Assembly: GCF_002884975.1 (NCBI RefSeq)
Contig: NZ_PJKB01000002.1
Location: 1-64,000 of the forward strand
Length of the DNA stretch: 64,000 nt
Direction of reading: 5' to 3'
DNA from: Akkermansia muciniphila
GTDB lineage: Bacteria; Verrucomicrobiota; Verrucomicrobiia; Verrucomicrobiales; Akkermansiaceae
Shown one piece after another: positions 1 to 8,955 of this stretch (its first letter is position 1; every line of letters starts with the position of its first letter). The position numbers were made by a program, and so were the translations under genes. Under the pieces are notes generated by a model. It searched no databases, had not been told where the DNA came from, and saw only the letters and a list, made by a program, of their open reading frames with translations.

Positions 1-19
1 CCCCCCCCCCCCCCCCCCC
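1..19 (+). repeat. Homopolymeric C tract inside a coding region
   Basis: Nineteen consecutive C residues start the window, and more may precede them. Read in the frame of the giant surface protein they encode proline. Each of the other two frames meets a TGA soon after the tract (28-30 and 36-38). A length change not divisible by three would therefore end translation at once. Known phase-variable genes in other bacteria switch this way by slipped-strand mispairing; that this tract varies is inference. Confidence 0.75.
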
Positions 20-3000
20 TTTCTTTCTGACCCGCTGAAGGAAAATTCCGGTTCTTCAGACGGGGAGGATGATGAAAAAAGTGAAGATGAAGAGGAGTGG
101 GCCGGCTGGGAGAAACCGGGCATGGAGTCCGGCAGGCATCCTGCGGAGGATGCCGTTGCGGTCCGCGGTCCGGATAACTTTGCCGTTGCGACGGAAACGC
201 CCGCGGACATTGTTGTAGCGGGAGGGGACAGCGTTTCCCTGGAAGAAGGGTATGGGGGAACGGTGCGCATGGAGGGGGACGGGGATATTTTCCTGGACAG
301 TGCCAATGTCAGCGACGACGGCAACAAGGAGAAGCATTACGGCGTGAATATCCGGATGGACGGAGGTTCCGGGGCCAAAGTGTACCTGGGGTTCACGAGC
401 TCCACGGCGCGCACGGCTTTTCTGGAGGGTACCATTTCCGGTACGGGAACACTGGTATTTGAGAACACGAGCCGCAGCCGGGTAAGCATTTTTGACCTGA
501 CGGGGGCGGACATGAGCGGCTTCAGCGGAGTAGTGCAGGCGGCCGCCCCCCGTTCCAGCCTTTCTTCCGAGGGCTATAATACGCCCGTCCAGGTTCAGGC
601 GGCGGGTGACATGAACGCTGCGGTGGTTGACCTGTCCCTGATCCGCCAGGGAGGGAAGGACCCGGCCGGCCTGGGCGGCTGGCTGACGGGGAATGCCGGA
701 ACGCCGGGGCAGGTGATTTTGAAGCTGGAGGGGGATCTGCTTATCTCCGGCCTGGAGGGGACTACGGAGGGAGCCTCTTCCCGTGTTACGGTGGGCAACG
801 GGACCACGGCTACTCTGACTATTGACGGTGCGGAGAACCATGAGTTCAGGGGGGTGATCGGCGGTCTGGGAGCGGACGGCGCCTATTATGAGGGGACGGA
901 AAAGAATGAGAGCTACAAAAACGGGCAGGCCATTCAGGCGGACGGTACCGGAAGCATCAACCTGGTTAAAAAGGGTGCCGGGGCGCAAACCATCCATGAA
1001 GGCAGGCTGGGCAGCGTGGACATCCGGGGCGGCGTGCTCCGCCTGGGCGCCGGCGGCTCCATGGCCATCCGTGAATCCCTCTCCATCTCCTCCGGCGGCC
1101 TGCTGGACATTGCCGCCGGAGCCTCCCTTGCCCTGGATTACCATGAAACGGCTTCCCGCCTGAACGGCATGAATTGGCAGTCCGCAGGAACTCTTGTTTT
1201 CAGCAAGGGACTGAGCCTGGATATGGCGGGAACGTTCCGGCTGGATTCTTCCGTGCAGTTTGCGGAAGGAAGCGCGCTGACGGTGGTTATTCCTGAATCC
1301 GGCATTCAGTCCGGAGAATCCCGGAAGCTTATTTCCGTGACGGAGGGCAATACCCTCTCCTTTGCGGATGCCGTGCAGAAGGAAAAAGTCAGGTACACCG
1401 AGGGAAGGGATGCGGACGGAAACTGGATTTACCGGGATATTGACGTTTACAGCGGACTGACTCTGAACGTGCAGGGGGATGACCAGTGGCAGATGCTCGT
1501 GACAGGGCTGGATTCCTCTTCCCTGGAAGGGACCTACTTTGACGCGGACAAATTCAACTATTACGTCTGGCAGGGAAACAGCGTCCAGGCCCCGGACGGC
1601 AATGTGTGGTCTGACGGCGCCAGGGGCGGCAGTCCGTGGGAAGGCAGCCTCACGTTCCGCAACGGAGAACGCGAAGTCCTTTTCGGCATGCGGGACTTGT
1701 CCGGCCACGCCGTGAAAAGCTTTGACGTTACTCTGGACGGAACGGTGCGCGTTTCCAGGCTGACGGTTTCCGTGGACAAGGAGGCGAACGGCGGCATGGG
1801 GTATGTCTTTCACGCCGCGGACAGGGGAACGGGCAGCATTGCGGATGCCGGGGAAGGCATCGCGGGAAAGCTGGTCAAGGAAGGGGTGGGCATGCTGACC
1901 CTGGCCACCGGCAATACTTTTTCCGGAGGCACGGAGATTCTGGAGGGCAGCATTCTGGTGGCCCGGCAGGGGGCTCTGGGGTCCGGAGACATCCGGATGG
2001 CGGACGGAACGGAACTATATGTGAATTACCCTTTTGCCACAGAACTGGATTCCCATTACCGCAACCCTTCCATAGCCAACAATATCCGGATAGGCACGTC
2101 CTCCAAGGACACGGCAAAGGTAGTGATAGGCTATTCCCCGCTCACCCTGGCGGAGAAAGAGGACCTGCCCGGCGCAGGTTCCTCCGGCTACCAGTGGGAT
2201 TACCTGACTTCCCGCCACTGGCGCACGCTGTCCATGACCGGCAGGCTGGACGGTTATGGAGAACTGACGCTGATGGGCTATACCTCCACGACCAATGGCG
2301 GACGGGACAAATGGGTGAGCATGTTCCACATCTGTGATGAAAGTCTGGCTCCGGGAGAAAAATCCAGTTTTACCGGCACGGTCAAGCTGGACAACTACAT
2401 TCTGTATTCCGAGGCGGACTCCCCCGCCAATGCGGATTCCAACAATGACATTCTTGCCGTCCGCAAGCCCGGCGCCGTGCAGCTTATCGTGGAAGACGAC
2501 GCGCTGCGGAACGCCAAGGTGGACCTGACGCGCGCCCATACCGTGAATGCGGCGGACAACGGCACCGCTTTTGAAGGCAAGGAGCGCATGGACCTTTACC
2601 ACATCCTGCTGGTGCAGAAGGACTCCGTTCTGGCGGGACTGCAGGGTGACTTGATCGGCAAGACGCAGGACAGCGAATACTACGGGAAGAACTACACCGT
2701 GGGAAGCGAGGTGGATACGCTGCGTGTGCTGACCAACTCCAACAGTACGCTGACGCTGGACGTGAAGGAGACGGAAAGCCTGTACTTTGCCGGCGTTTTA
2801 GGCATTGCCTCCGAGTACGGTTCCGCCACTTCCGGCAAGGTGACGGCCGCCAGCAAGGAAACCCTTTCCCTGACCAAGACGGGCGCGGGAGCCCAGTACA
2901 TCCATACGGCTGCCGTCAACCGCCTGGTTCTCCGGGAAGGGATGCTGGGTTTCAACAACCTGAATGTAAAGACGAGCGCCACCCTGCACGGCGGCACTAC

Positions 3001-6000
3001 CCTGGACCTGGGCGTGACACGCGGCGTCACTTCCGGCGGCACGGTGCAGGACTGGGGAGCGGCCAAAGGCGGCATGACGATCAATCCGGGGTATGCCTTT
3101 CACATCGTGACGGACAAGGCCTTCAGTGTGAATGCGGGGGAAGGCCCGGTGACGGTCCCTGAAACGGCTGTAGTGAATGGTTCCGTGACGGTTTCCGATA
3201 CCTCTTTCCTGTACTTTGACTGTAATATCCTGCCTTCTGAATGGCAGGAGCATCCCCTGCTGGCCATCAAGGGGCTGGATGGCATGGCGGATTCAGGGCG
3301 CCTGAACCTGGACGGGGATATCCTGGTGCGTTTTGACGGTTACGACTTCGGAAACACAAATACGGTTGATAAGAAATATTACCTGGCAACCACGGAAAAC
3401 GGCATTTACGTGGACGGGACGCTGGGCGGCTTTCAAACGCGCACGATCTCCGTCGGCAACGGCTGGTTCGGCATCATTAAAATTTCCGAGGACAACATGA
3501 ACCTGGTCATGACGGTGACCAATACGCCCATCCGCACCTGGTACAACGGGGAAGGCCGGAGCGAGGGGGAATACGTGGCCGCCACGGATAACGTCTGGTT
3601 TGGCAACGAGTTGGCGGATGGCGAGGGTACCGACCGCAGCCACTGGTTGGAAGGATTGGATAAGAATCTGGGACTCAACGGCTTTTACCGTGATACCTAT
3701 CACGTGGCCTTTGGCGCGGAAGGCGCGGGCAAGACGGGAATGGTGGAAAAGGAAGGCGGGGAGGATTTCAACGTGGTGCTCATCAAGGGAGAAGTGCGCC
3801 CGGCATCCATCCGCGTGAAGGATGACGTCAACTACATTTTCCGCGCCCATGCGGACGGCGGCCTGATTGCGGACGGCTCCCTGCCGGAGGATTACGAAAC
3901 CAGCGGATGGAAGACCATCCTGACCAAGGACGGAGCGGGTACCCTGGTGATGGAAACGGCCAACACGTATTCCGGCGGAACGGAAGTCAACGGAGGCAGG
4001 ATCGTCATGCGGGACGCCGCCGCCCTGGGCACCGGGGAAATCCGGATGTTTAACGGCACCTCCCTGGTTCTGGACTACCGGAGCGGCGGATTTATCCAGC
4101 AGGTGTCCTCCCTGGGCAACCTGCTCACGATCGCCGAGAATTCCGTGGTGGAGGTATCCCACACGGACAGGGTGATCGGGGCTGTTATTTCCACCGTCCG
4201 TGGTGGGGCCACCGCCAATCTGGTGGTGCAGCATGCCAACGGCGGCGGCCAGACCGTTTTTCAACTGGAAGACGGTTCCGGTTTCCACGGAAAGGTCAGT
4301 ATGGGCGGGGCGGAAAACGGGCAGGGAACGGTACAGGTGTGCCTGGACAGGGATACCTGGATGAAATCCCTGTTTGACCTGAGCCTGAACGGCGTCCGCA
4401 ACACGGTGCTGCATCTTGATTCCGTGGAGGAGGTCCACAACCTGACTCTGGCGGGCATCATGGGGAATGATGAAGCCTCCTGCGTCACTACGGAAGCTTC
4501 CGCAGGACGGGATTCCGCCACCACCCTCCTGCTGGCGGTGGACACGGCGGACCGCGTTTATCACGGCAACCTGGGGTTTGGGCAGTACATTGACATGTAC
4601 GATACGGGCAAAAAGTATGACTCCGGCTACATAGGCCTGGTGAAAACGGGCGTCTTTTCCCAGACGGCGGGGAATGCGCGCCTGGCTTTCCTGACTATTG
4701 ACGCCGGTTCCCTGAAGGTGGAGAAGGCCCTCTTCCTGGTTGGGGAACTGAACGTGGGGCAGGATGGCAGCCTGGTGGTGGGCAGGGACGAATGGCAGGC
4801 GCTGTATGATTATGACGTGCAGGTTAATGACGGCGGCGTTCTGCGCCTGGGTTCCGGCTTCGGCACCCTGTCCGGAACTCCCTATACGGAAGACGGTGTG
4901 CAGAAAACCGGCAACACGATTCTTCTGAATGGCGGCGGCGTGCTGGGCATGCTGGACGCGGACTGGGAGAATCATCATGAAATGGTGGTGGACGCCGGAG
5001 GCAAGGCCTTTGTGCTGGACACGACCGGGTACGGCCCGGATACCATGACGGCCTCCGGTGACAGCCATGTCATGACGCTTAACGGCGTCATCAAGCCCGG
5101 CGAAACCTCCGGAACCATCATCATTAAAAATGACAACGCCGGCAAAAACGGGCGTGTGGTGCTGGGGGGCGCCAATACATGGGCGGGCACCTACCAGGTG
5201 ACGGACCACGCCGCGCTGGAACTGGCCCATGCGGGAGCGCTCAATGAAAAGGCAAACGTGGAGCTTCTGGGGGCCAATTCCCGGCTGGATGTGAAGGCGG
5301 AAACGGTCTCCTACGCCAGCTCCGTGAAACTGGCGGGTGCGGGCGCCTCCGTGAACACGTTGAATTCCTCCCCCCTGTCCGGTATTTCCGTGGCGGTGAC
5401 GGCGCGGGACGGGGCTTCCTCCTCCACGGTGGAGCGCGCTTCCTTCGGGTCCTCCGCAGGAACCGGAATCGTCAAGGGAGCAAGCGCCGCGGACCGGGCG
5501 CAGTTGAACGGGGTCCGGGTAAGCGTCAGGACTGGGGCGGCGCTGGCCCATACGGAATTCTCCGGTTCCGTGCTGGAGGTGGCCGCGGGGCAGGAGGCCC
5601 GCGTGGAAGACATGCTCATTCATGCGGCGGATTCCGGCATCAGGCTGGGGGAACTTTCCTCCCTGGCCGTCTCCTCCGTCTCCGCGTCCCGGACTGCGCC
5701 GAACCTGAACATCAGCTATGCGGACGGCAATTTCTCCATGACGGACCCCGGCACGTGGACGACCAACGCGCTCATTACCGGAGCGGGGAACGCCTCCGTG
5801 GACTTCTCCGGGGGAGTGAACCTGATGCTCACGGAATGTTCCGCTGCCCTGATTGCGCAACTGGTGGATTCCAGGGTGACTGCCATTCACTTTGTTCTTT
5901 ACGACGGCTCCCTCACCAATACGTTCAGCGGGGATGCCACCCTGGCCTCCGTTCTTTATGACGCCGCCCTGAAAAACGCCGGATTCCTGCTGGAAAACGG

Positions 6001-6118
6001 GGATTCCTGGATGCGGGACGGCGTGGTGACTCTGGTACGTACGGTTCCGGAACCCGGAACGGCCGCGCTTGGCCTGCTGGGGCTGGGCGCGCTGCTGCTG
6101 CGCCGCCGCAGGAACTGA
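1..6118 (+). CDS. Giant PEP-CTERM protein with autotransporter-type beta repeats, 5' end outside window
   Basis: The frame is open from base 1 to the stop at 6118. The first ATG (122) is not followed by a signal peptide, so the real start lies before the window. The visible part opens with a proline run encoded by at least 19 C, then an acidic linker rich in Asp, Glu and Ser. The body is Gly/Ser/Thr-rich beta-helix-like sequence with copies of the passenger-associated repeat (pattern GxGTLxxxxxNTxSGGTxxxxG) near bases 1864-2030 and 3910-4080, and a weaker one near 5115-5290. The C-terminus is a PEP-CTERM signal: a PEPGTA motif, a Leu/Gly hydrophobic stretch and four arginines, normally recognised by an exosortase-type sorting system. 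No C-terminal beta-barrel is present, so it is not a classical autotransporter. Probable role: large surface protein. Confidence 0.85.
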   Translation, partial: PPPPPPFLSDPLKENSGSSDGEDDEKSEDEEEWAGWEKPGMESGRHPAEDAVAVRGPDNFAVATETPADIVVAGGDSVSLEEGYGGTVRMEGDGDIFLDSANVSDDGNKEKHYGVNIRMDGGSGAKVYLGFTSSTARTAFLEGTISGTGTLVFENTSRSRVSIFDLTGADMSGFSGVVQAAAPRSSLSSEGYNTPVQVQAAGDMNAAVVDLSLIRQGGKDPAGLGGWLTGNAGTPGQVILKLEGDLLISGLEGTTEGASSRVTVGNGTTATLTIDGAENHEFRGVIGGLGADGAYYEGTEKNESYKNGQAIQADGTGSINLVKKGAGAQTIHEGRLGSVDIRGGVLRLGAGGSMAIRESLSISSGGLLDIAAGASLALDYHETASRLNGMNWQSAGTLVFSKGLSLDMAGTFRLDSSVQFAEGSALTVVIPESGIQSGESRKLISVTEGNTLSFADAVQKEKVRYTEGRDADGNWIYRDIDVYSGLTLNVQGDDQWQMLVTGLDSSSLEGTYFDADKFNYYVWQGNSVQAPDGNVWSDGARGGSPWEGSLTFRNGEREVLFGMRDLSGHAVKSFDVTLDGTVRVSRLTVSVDKEANGGMGYVFHAADRGTGSIADAGEGIAGKLVKEGVGMLTLATGNTFSGGTEILEGSILVARQGALGSGDIRMADGTELYVNYPFATELDSHYRNPSIANNIRIGTSSKDTAKVVIGYSPLTLAEKEDLPGAGSSGYQWDYLTSRHWRTLSMTGRLDGYGELTLMGYTSTTNGGRDKWVSMFHICDESLAPGEKSSFTGTVKLDNYILYSEADSPANADSNNDILAVRKPGAVQLIVEDDALRNAKVDLTRAHTVNAADNGTAFEGKERMDLYHILLVQKDSVLAGLQGDLIGKTQDSEYYGKNYTVGSEVDTLRVLTNSNSTLTLDVKETESLYFAGVLGIASEYGSATSGKVTAASKETLSLTKTGAGAQYIHTAAVNRLVLREGMLGFNNLNVKTSATLHGGTTLDLGVTRGVTSGGTVQDWGAAKGGMTINPGYAFHIVTDKAFSVNAGEGPVTVPETAVVNGSVTVSDTSFLYFDCNILPSEWQEHPLLAIKGLDGMADSGRLNLDGDILVRFDGYDFGNTNTVDKKYYLATTENGIYVDGTLGGFQTRTISVGNGWFGIIKISEDNMNLVMTVTNTPIRTWYNGEGRSEGEYVAATDNVWFGNELADGEGTDRSHWLEGLDKNLGLNGFYRDTYHVAFGAEGAGKTGMVEKEGGEDFNVVLIKGEVRPASIRVKDDVNYIFRAHADGGLIADGSLPEDYETSGWKTILTKDGAGTLVMETANTYSGGTEVNGGRIVMRDAAALGTGEIRMFNGTSLVLDYRSGGFIQQVSSLGNLLTIAENSVVEVSHTDRVIGAVISTVRGGATANLVVQHANGGGQTVFQLEDGSGFHGKVSMGGAENGQGTVQVCLDRDTWMKSLFDLSLNGVRNTVLHLDSVEEVHNLTLAGIMGNDEASCVTTEASAGRDSATTLLLAVDTADRVYHGNLGFGQYIDMYDTGKKYDSGYIGLVKTGVFSQTAGNARLAFLTIDAGSLKVEKALFLVGELNVGQDGSLVVGRDEWQALYDYDVQVNDGGVLRLGSGFGTLSGTPYTEDGVQKTGNTILLNGGGVLGMLDADWENHHEMVVDAGGKAFVLDTTGYGPDTMTASGDSHVMTLNGVIKPGETSGTIIIKNDNAGKNGRVVLGGANTWAGTYQVTDHAALELAHAGALNEKANVELLGANSRLDVKAETVSYASSVKLAGAGASVNTLNSSPLSGISVAVTARDGASSSTVERASFGSSAGTGIVKGASAADRAQLNGVRVSVRTGAALAHTEFSGSVLEVAAGQEARVEDMLIHAADSGIRLGELSSLAVSSVSASRTAPNLNISYADGNFSMTDPGTWTTNALITGAGNASVDFSGGVNLMLTECSAALIAQLVDSRVTAIHFVLYDGSLTNTFSGDATLASVLYDAALKNAGFLLENGDSWMRDGVVTLVRTVPEPGTAALGLLGLGALLLRRRRN

Positions 6119-6136
6119 AATTTCCCGCGTTAAAAC

Positions 6137-6178
6137 ATTCCGGCGCCGTACGCTTGATGATGCGTGCGGCGCCGGAAT
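6137..6178. terminator. Long hairpin between two convergent genes
   Basis: Arms at 6137-6153 and 6162-6178 pair over 17 positions with one G.T pair and an 8-base loop. It sits between the end of the giant PEP-CTERM gene and the convergent mazG. On the minus strand it is followed by a short T-rich stretch; on the plus strand there is no clear T run. A bidirectional terminator is the simplest reading. Confidence 0.5.
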
Positions 6179-6182
6179 AGAT

Positions 6183-6213
6183 AAAAACGGAAGGCCCGGA
6201 CAAGGTCCGGCCC
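6183..6213 (-). terminator. Probable mazG terminator
   Basis: On the minus strand just after the mazG stop, GC-rich arms (6204-6213 and 6193-6201) form an imperfect hairpin followed within a few bases by a run of five T (6183-6187 read in complement). Confidence 0.45.
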
Positions 6214-6229
6214 GGAACGGGAGCGTCTT

Positions 6230-7039
6230 TTACCGGGAGGACTTCGCCTGCTGCCAGCGTTCCTCCATGGCATCCAGCCCTGCCTCCTCCAGGGACACGC
6301 CGTCCCTGGAAAGCAGGCGTTCCATCTCATTGAAACGCTGCTCGAACTTTTTATTGGCTCCCGCCATGGCCGCTTCCGGGTCAATGCCCTTCTTGCGGCA
6401 CAGGTTGACTACGGAAAAAAGCAGGTCCCCCAGTTCCTCCGTGACGCGCGGGTCCCCCTCCGCCGCGGGCAGGATTTCCTCACACTCCGCGGTTTCTTCC
6501 TTCACCTTGTCCAGGGCGCCCTGGGCGTCCGGCCAGTCAAACCCCACTTTGGCGGCTTTCTTCTGAAGCTTCCAGGCGCGGAGCATGGGCGGCAGCCCCT
6601 TGCCCGTTCCGTGCAGGTACGGGGTGGCCTCCGTGCCTTTTTCCTGGCGTTTGATCTTGTCCCACTGGGTCAGCACGGCATCCGTCGTATCCGCCGTGGA
6701 TTGGGCAAACACATGGGGATGGCGGCGCACGAGCTTTTCGCTCACTTCCGCGGCCACGTCATTGAAATTGAAACGCCCCGCCTCCCGGGCGATCTCCGCA
6801 TGAAAAACCACCTGAAGCAAAACGTCGCCCAGCTCCTCCTTCATCTGCTCCCAGTCGTCCCGCTGGATCGTGTCCACTACCTCATAAGCTTCCTCAATCA
6901 TGTTGGTAATCAGGGAGCGGTGGGTCTGTTCCGCGTCCCAGGGGCAGCCCTGGGGGGCTCGCAGGCGTTTCATGATGGCGATGAGGCGCTGCATCTGGAG
7001 GGCAGGCTCGCGGCATTCGATCATTTCAGTGTCGTTCAT
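6230..7039 (-). CDS. mazG: MazG nucleoside triphosphate pyrophosphohydrolase
   Basis: The 269-residue product matches MazG in length (about 260) and layout. MazG hydrolyses (d)NTPs to monophosphates and pyrophosphate, as cytosolic house-cleaning. The N-terminal half carries the GCPWDxxQTH signature near residue 31 and the metal-binding acidic residues E49, E50, E53, E69 and D72 in the EExxE...ELGD pattern. A second MazG half follows, with another EELGDLLF near residue 200 and the KFxxRFxxME signature. The gene starts with ATG at 7039, divergent from a small unknown gene 85 bases away and convergent with the giant PEP-CTERM gene. Nothing looks unusual. Confidence 0.96.
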   Translation of the reverse strand: MNDTEMIECREPALQMQRLIAIMKRLRAPQGCPWDAEQTHRSLITNMIEEAYEVVDTIQRDDWEQMKEELGDVLLQVVFHAEIAREAGRFNFNDVAAEVSEKLVRRHPHVFAQSTADTTDAVLTQWDKIKRQEKGTEATPYLHGTGKGLPPMLRAWKLQKKAAKVGFDWPDAQGALDKVKEETAECEEILPAAEGDPRVTEELGDLLFSVVNLCRKKGIDPEAAMAGANKKFEQRFNEMERLLSRDGVSLEEAGLDAMEERWQQAKSSR

Positions 7040-7124
7040 GACAGAGCCATACTAATCGCGCAAGGGCGGATGACTAGCAAAAATTCCTCTTTACCCGGGG
7101 CGGTTCTTCCTTACACTCGCCCCC

Positions 7125-7427
7125 ATGGAAGTTCACACGTGGAAAGAACGCACGGAAGAAGGCACCCTGGTGTACAGGGCATGCCACCACGCCAACAAAT
7201 GGAAGCTGGAATGCGCTCCCAAGGTGGGCCGTGCGGAACGTGATGATGTGGAATGGGAGCACGTGGAATTCACGCGCGGGCACTGGGTGACCCTGCGGGA
7301 CGTTCTCTGGCGCAAATACCAGCGCAAGCGCTGCCCGTGGCGCTTTATTGAGGCCATAGACAAGCTTCTGGAAGACATGCCAGAAGAAGAGGAAGCCAGC
7401 CCCCGCGGCGGGGAGGACGGCCAGTAG
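7125..7427 (+). CDS. Small hypothetical protein upstream of a comF-like gene
   Basis: This 100-residue protein is unrecognised. It is soluble and rich in Trp, Arg and Glu, with one Cys-His-His cluster near residue 20, a second Cys near residue 30, and an acidic tail. No signal peptide or membrane segment is visible. The ATG at 7125 has no obvious Shine-Dalgarno. It lies 28 bases before the ComF-family gene on the same strand and is likely co-transcribed with it. The codon use resembles the neighbours and there is no larger competing frame, so it is probably a real gene, but no function can be offered. Confidence 0.7.
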   Translation: MEVHTWKERTEEGTLVYRACHHANKWKLECAPKVGRAERDDVEWEHVEFTRGHWVTLRDVLWRKYQRKRCPWRFIEAIDKLLEDMPEEEEASPRGGEDGQ

Positions 7428-7455
7428 GCCGCATTTCCAATTCAGCCGGGCGGAT

Positions 7456-8205
7456 ATGCTGGGGACGGTGTTCAGGGAGTGGCTCTCCTGGGTGTATCCC
7501 TTCATCTGCGAGCTGTGCGGCCGCGGCGGCCTGGACGGCTGCCATGTCTGCCCGGAATGCCGGGAGCGCTTCCTCCCCGTTGAACCACCCTGCTGTGCCG
7601 TCTGCGGGGAACCTGCGGAGGGCTCCTTTATCCCGTCCGGCCTGTGCCGCCGCTGTGCGGAAGCCGCGCCGTCCTTTGAGGAGGCCCGGGCTGCTTATGT
7701 GAATGAAGGGGCTTTGAGAGACCTCCTGCTGGCTTTCAAATATGCCGGGGCCGTGCATCTGGCCGGAACCTTTGCCGGGATGATGGCGGATGCCGTGCGC
7801 GGAAATCCCCACTGGTTCGGCGGGAAAAAACGCCTGCTTGTTCCAGTGCCCATGCACCGCCGCAAGCTTGTCCGCAGGGGGTACAACCAGGCGCAGGAAC
7901 TGGCGGTTCTGCTGGGCAGGGAACTTGGCTGGCCCTGTGCCGGAGTGCTGAAACGCCTGCCGGACCGGCTGCCCCAGGCCAGCCTGGCGCGGGAGCAGCG
8001 CCTCAGGCACGCCCGGAAAATCTATGCTGCGGATGAACAAAGGATAAAACGCCATCCTGTTGCGGGAAGGGACGTTCTGCTGGTGGATGACGTTTTCACC
8101 ACCGGGGCCACGGCGGACGCCTGCGCGCATCTGCTCCTCAGGGCCGGAGCGGCCTCCGTGTGCGTATTCACGCTGGCGCGGACGCACCATGCATGGCATG
8201 GCTGA
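7456..8205 (+). CDS. ComF-family phosphoribosyltransferase-like protein
   Basis: The 249-residue product has the ComF/GntX layout: an N-terminal zinc-binding region with CxxC pairs (ICELC near residue 17, CPEC near 33, CAVC near 49, CRRC near 64) and a C-terminal type I phosphoribosyltransferase domain. The PRPP-binding loop reads VLLVDDVFTTGAT near residue 210, and a PVPMHRRKLVRRGYNQ segment typical of the family is near residue 133. Members are associated with DNA uptake, but in most bacteria the exact role is unknown. It lies between a small unknown gene and a thioesterase on the same strand. Confidence 0.9.
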   Translation: MLGTVFREWLSWVYPFICELCGRGGLDGCHVCPECRERFLPVEPPCCAVCGEPAEGSFIPSGLCRRCAEAAPSFEEARAAYVNEGALRDLLLAFKYAGAVHLAGTFAGMMADAVRGNPHWFGGKKRLLVPVPMHRRKLVRRGYNQAQELAVLLGRELGWPCAGVLKRLPDRLPQASLAREQRLRHARKIYAADEQRIKRHPVAGRDVLLVDDVFTTGATADACAHLLLRAGAASVCVFTLARTHHAWHG

Positions 8206-8244
8206 ACCGGAATTTTCTTTCAGCCTGTCCGTTTCCTTCCTACA

Positions 8245-8676
8245 ATGGCAACCATGAATCCGGAGCTGGTGTTTCACACGGAAGATGAAGTCATGTTTTA
8301 TGATACGGACTGCGGAGGAGTGGTTCATAATCTGGCCTACCTGCGGATGATTGAAGCCTGCCGCACCAAACTGGGGGCCAGGCTGGGGATGGACTATAAA
8401 ACCATGAGCGGTCTCCGGCAATTCGCCGTGGTGGTGCGCCATGAGATCAATTACGTGCGCCCTGCCGTGCTGGGGGACACCATTGTCACGACAGGGTGGC
8501 TGCAATCCGTGGAGAGGGCCTCGTTCTGGTGCGACTTTGAAATGCGCCGCGCTTCCAACAACGACCTGCTGGTGAAAGCCCATCAGCAGCTTGCCCTGGT
8601 GCAGATGCCCCAGGGACGGCCCACGCGCATTCCCGCGGAATGGCGCGCCCGGTGGCAGGAATACATTGAATCCTGA
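8245..8676 (+). CDS. Acyl-CoA thioesterase, 4HBT/YbgC family
   Basis: The 143-residue single-domain hot-dog-fold protein carries the family active-site motif YDTDCGGVVHN at residues 19-29; D22 aligns with the catalytic aspartate of 4-hydroxybenzoyl-CoA thioesterase. YbgC-type enzymes hydrolyse acyl-CoA thioesters in the cytosol. No pal/tol genes are next to it. The start could be ATG 8245 or ATG 8254; neither has a clear ribosome binding site. It follows the comF-like gene by 39 bases and precedes tRNA-Lys. Confidence 0.9.
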   Translation: MATMNPELVFHTEDEVMFYDTDCGGVVHNLAYLRMIEACRTKLGARLGMDYKTMSGLRQFAVVVRHEINYVRPAVLGDTIVTTGWLQSVERASFWCDFEMRRASNNDLLVKAHQQLALVQMPQGRPTRIPAEWRARWQEYIES

Positions 8677-8761
8677 TCTTTTTTTGTCCGCCTTCCATTT
8701 TGCGCTTGCCATGAAAGGGGGCGTGGTGTTTACTGCCTCCGCCCTTCCAGCAAGGGTAAGT

Positions 8762-8837
8762 GCTTGGGTAGCTCAGTTGGTAGAGCAGTAGACTTTTAAT
8801 CTATTGGTCCCGGGTTCGAGTCCCGGTCCAAGTACCA
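8762..8837 (+). tRNA. tRNA-Lys (anticodon TTT)
   Basis: A full cloverleaf of 76 bases including encoded CCA can be folded. The acceptor stem is 8762-8768 with 8827-8833. The D-stem starts at 8771. The anticodon stem is 8788-8792 with 8800-8804, holding the loop CTTTTAA and anticodon TTT at 8795-8797. The T-loop is TTCGAGT, and the CCA end is 8835-8837. The acceptor has two G.T pairs. Confidence 0.96.
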
Positions 8838-8854
8838 TTCATTTTTTATCCTAT

Positions 8855-8894
8855 GAAACTCTGCAAGGAACTATTCCTTGCAGAGTTTCTTTTT
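8855..8894 (+). terminator. Rho-independent terminator after tRNA-Lys
   Basis: A perfect 16-bp stem (8855-8870 with 8874-8889) has a three-base loop and is followed by a T run. It lies 18 bases after the tRNA. Confidence 0.92.
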
Positions 8895-8955
8895 AGGTGG
8901 ATCCAATGGACAGCCTGTTTCGTTGTTGCCCCGTGATTGTTTGAATAAACATCAA

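Noticed and set aside
62-215. A GGGGAGGATG-type ribosome site and ATGAAAAAAGTG start in the third frame near base 69-72.
   Set aside because: The frame closes after about 47 codons and runs through the coding region of the giant surface protein, whose own frame is continuous from base 1.
3293-5890. An 865-codon open frame on the minus strand under the giant PEP-CTERM gene.
   Set aside because: It is the antisense of a GC-rich repeat gene; its translation is rich in His, Gly and Arg without any domain, while the plus strand has repeats and a PEP-CTERM tail.
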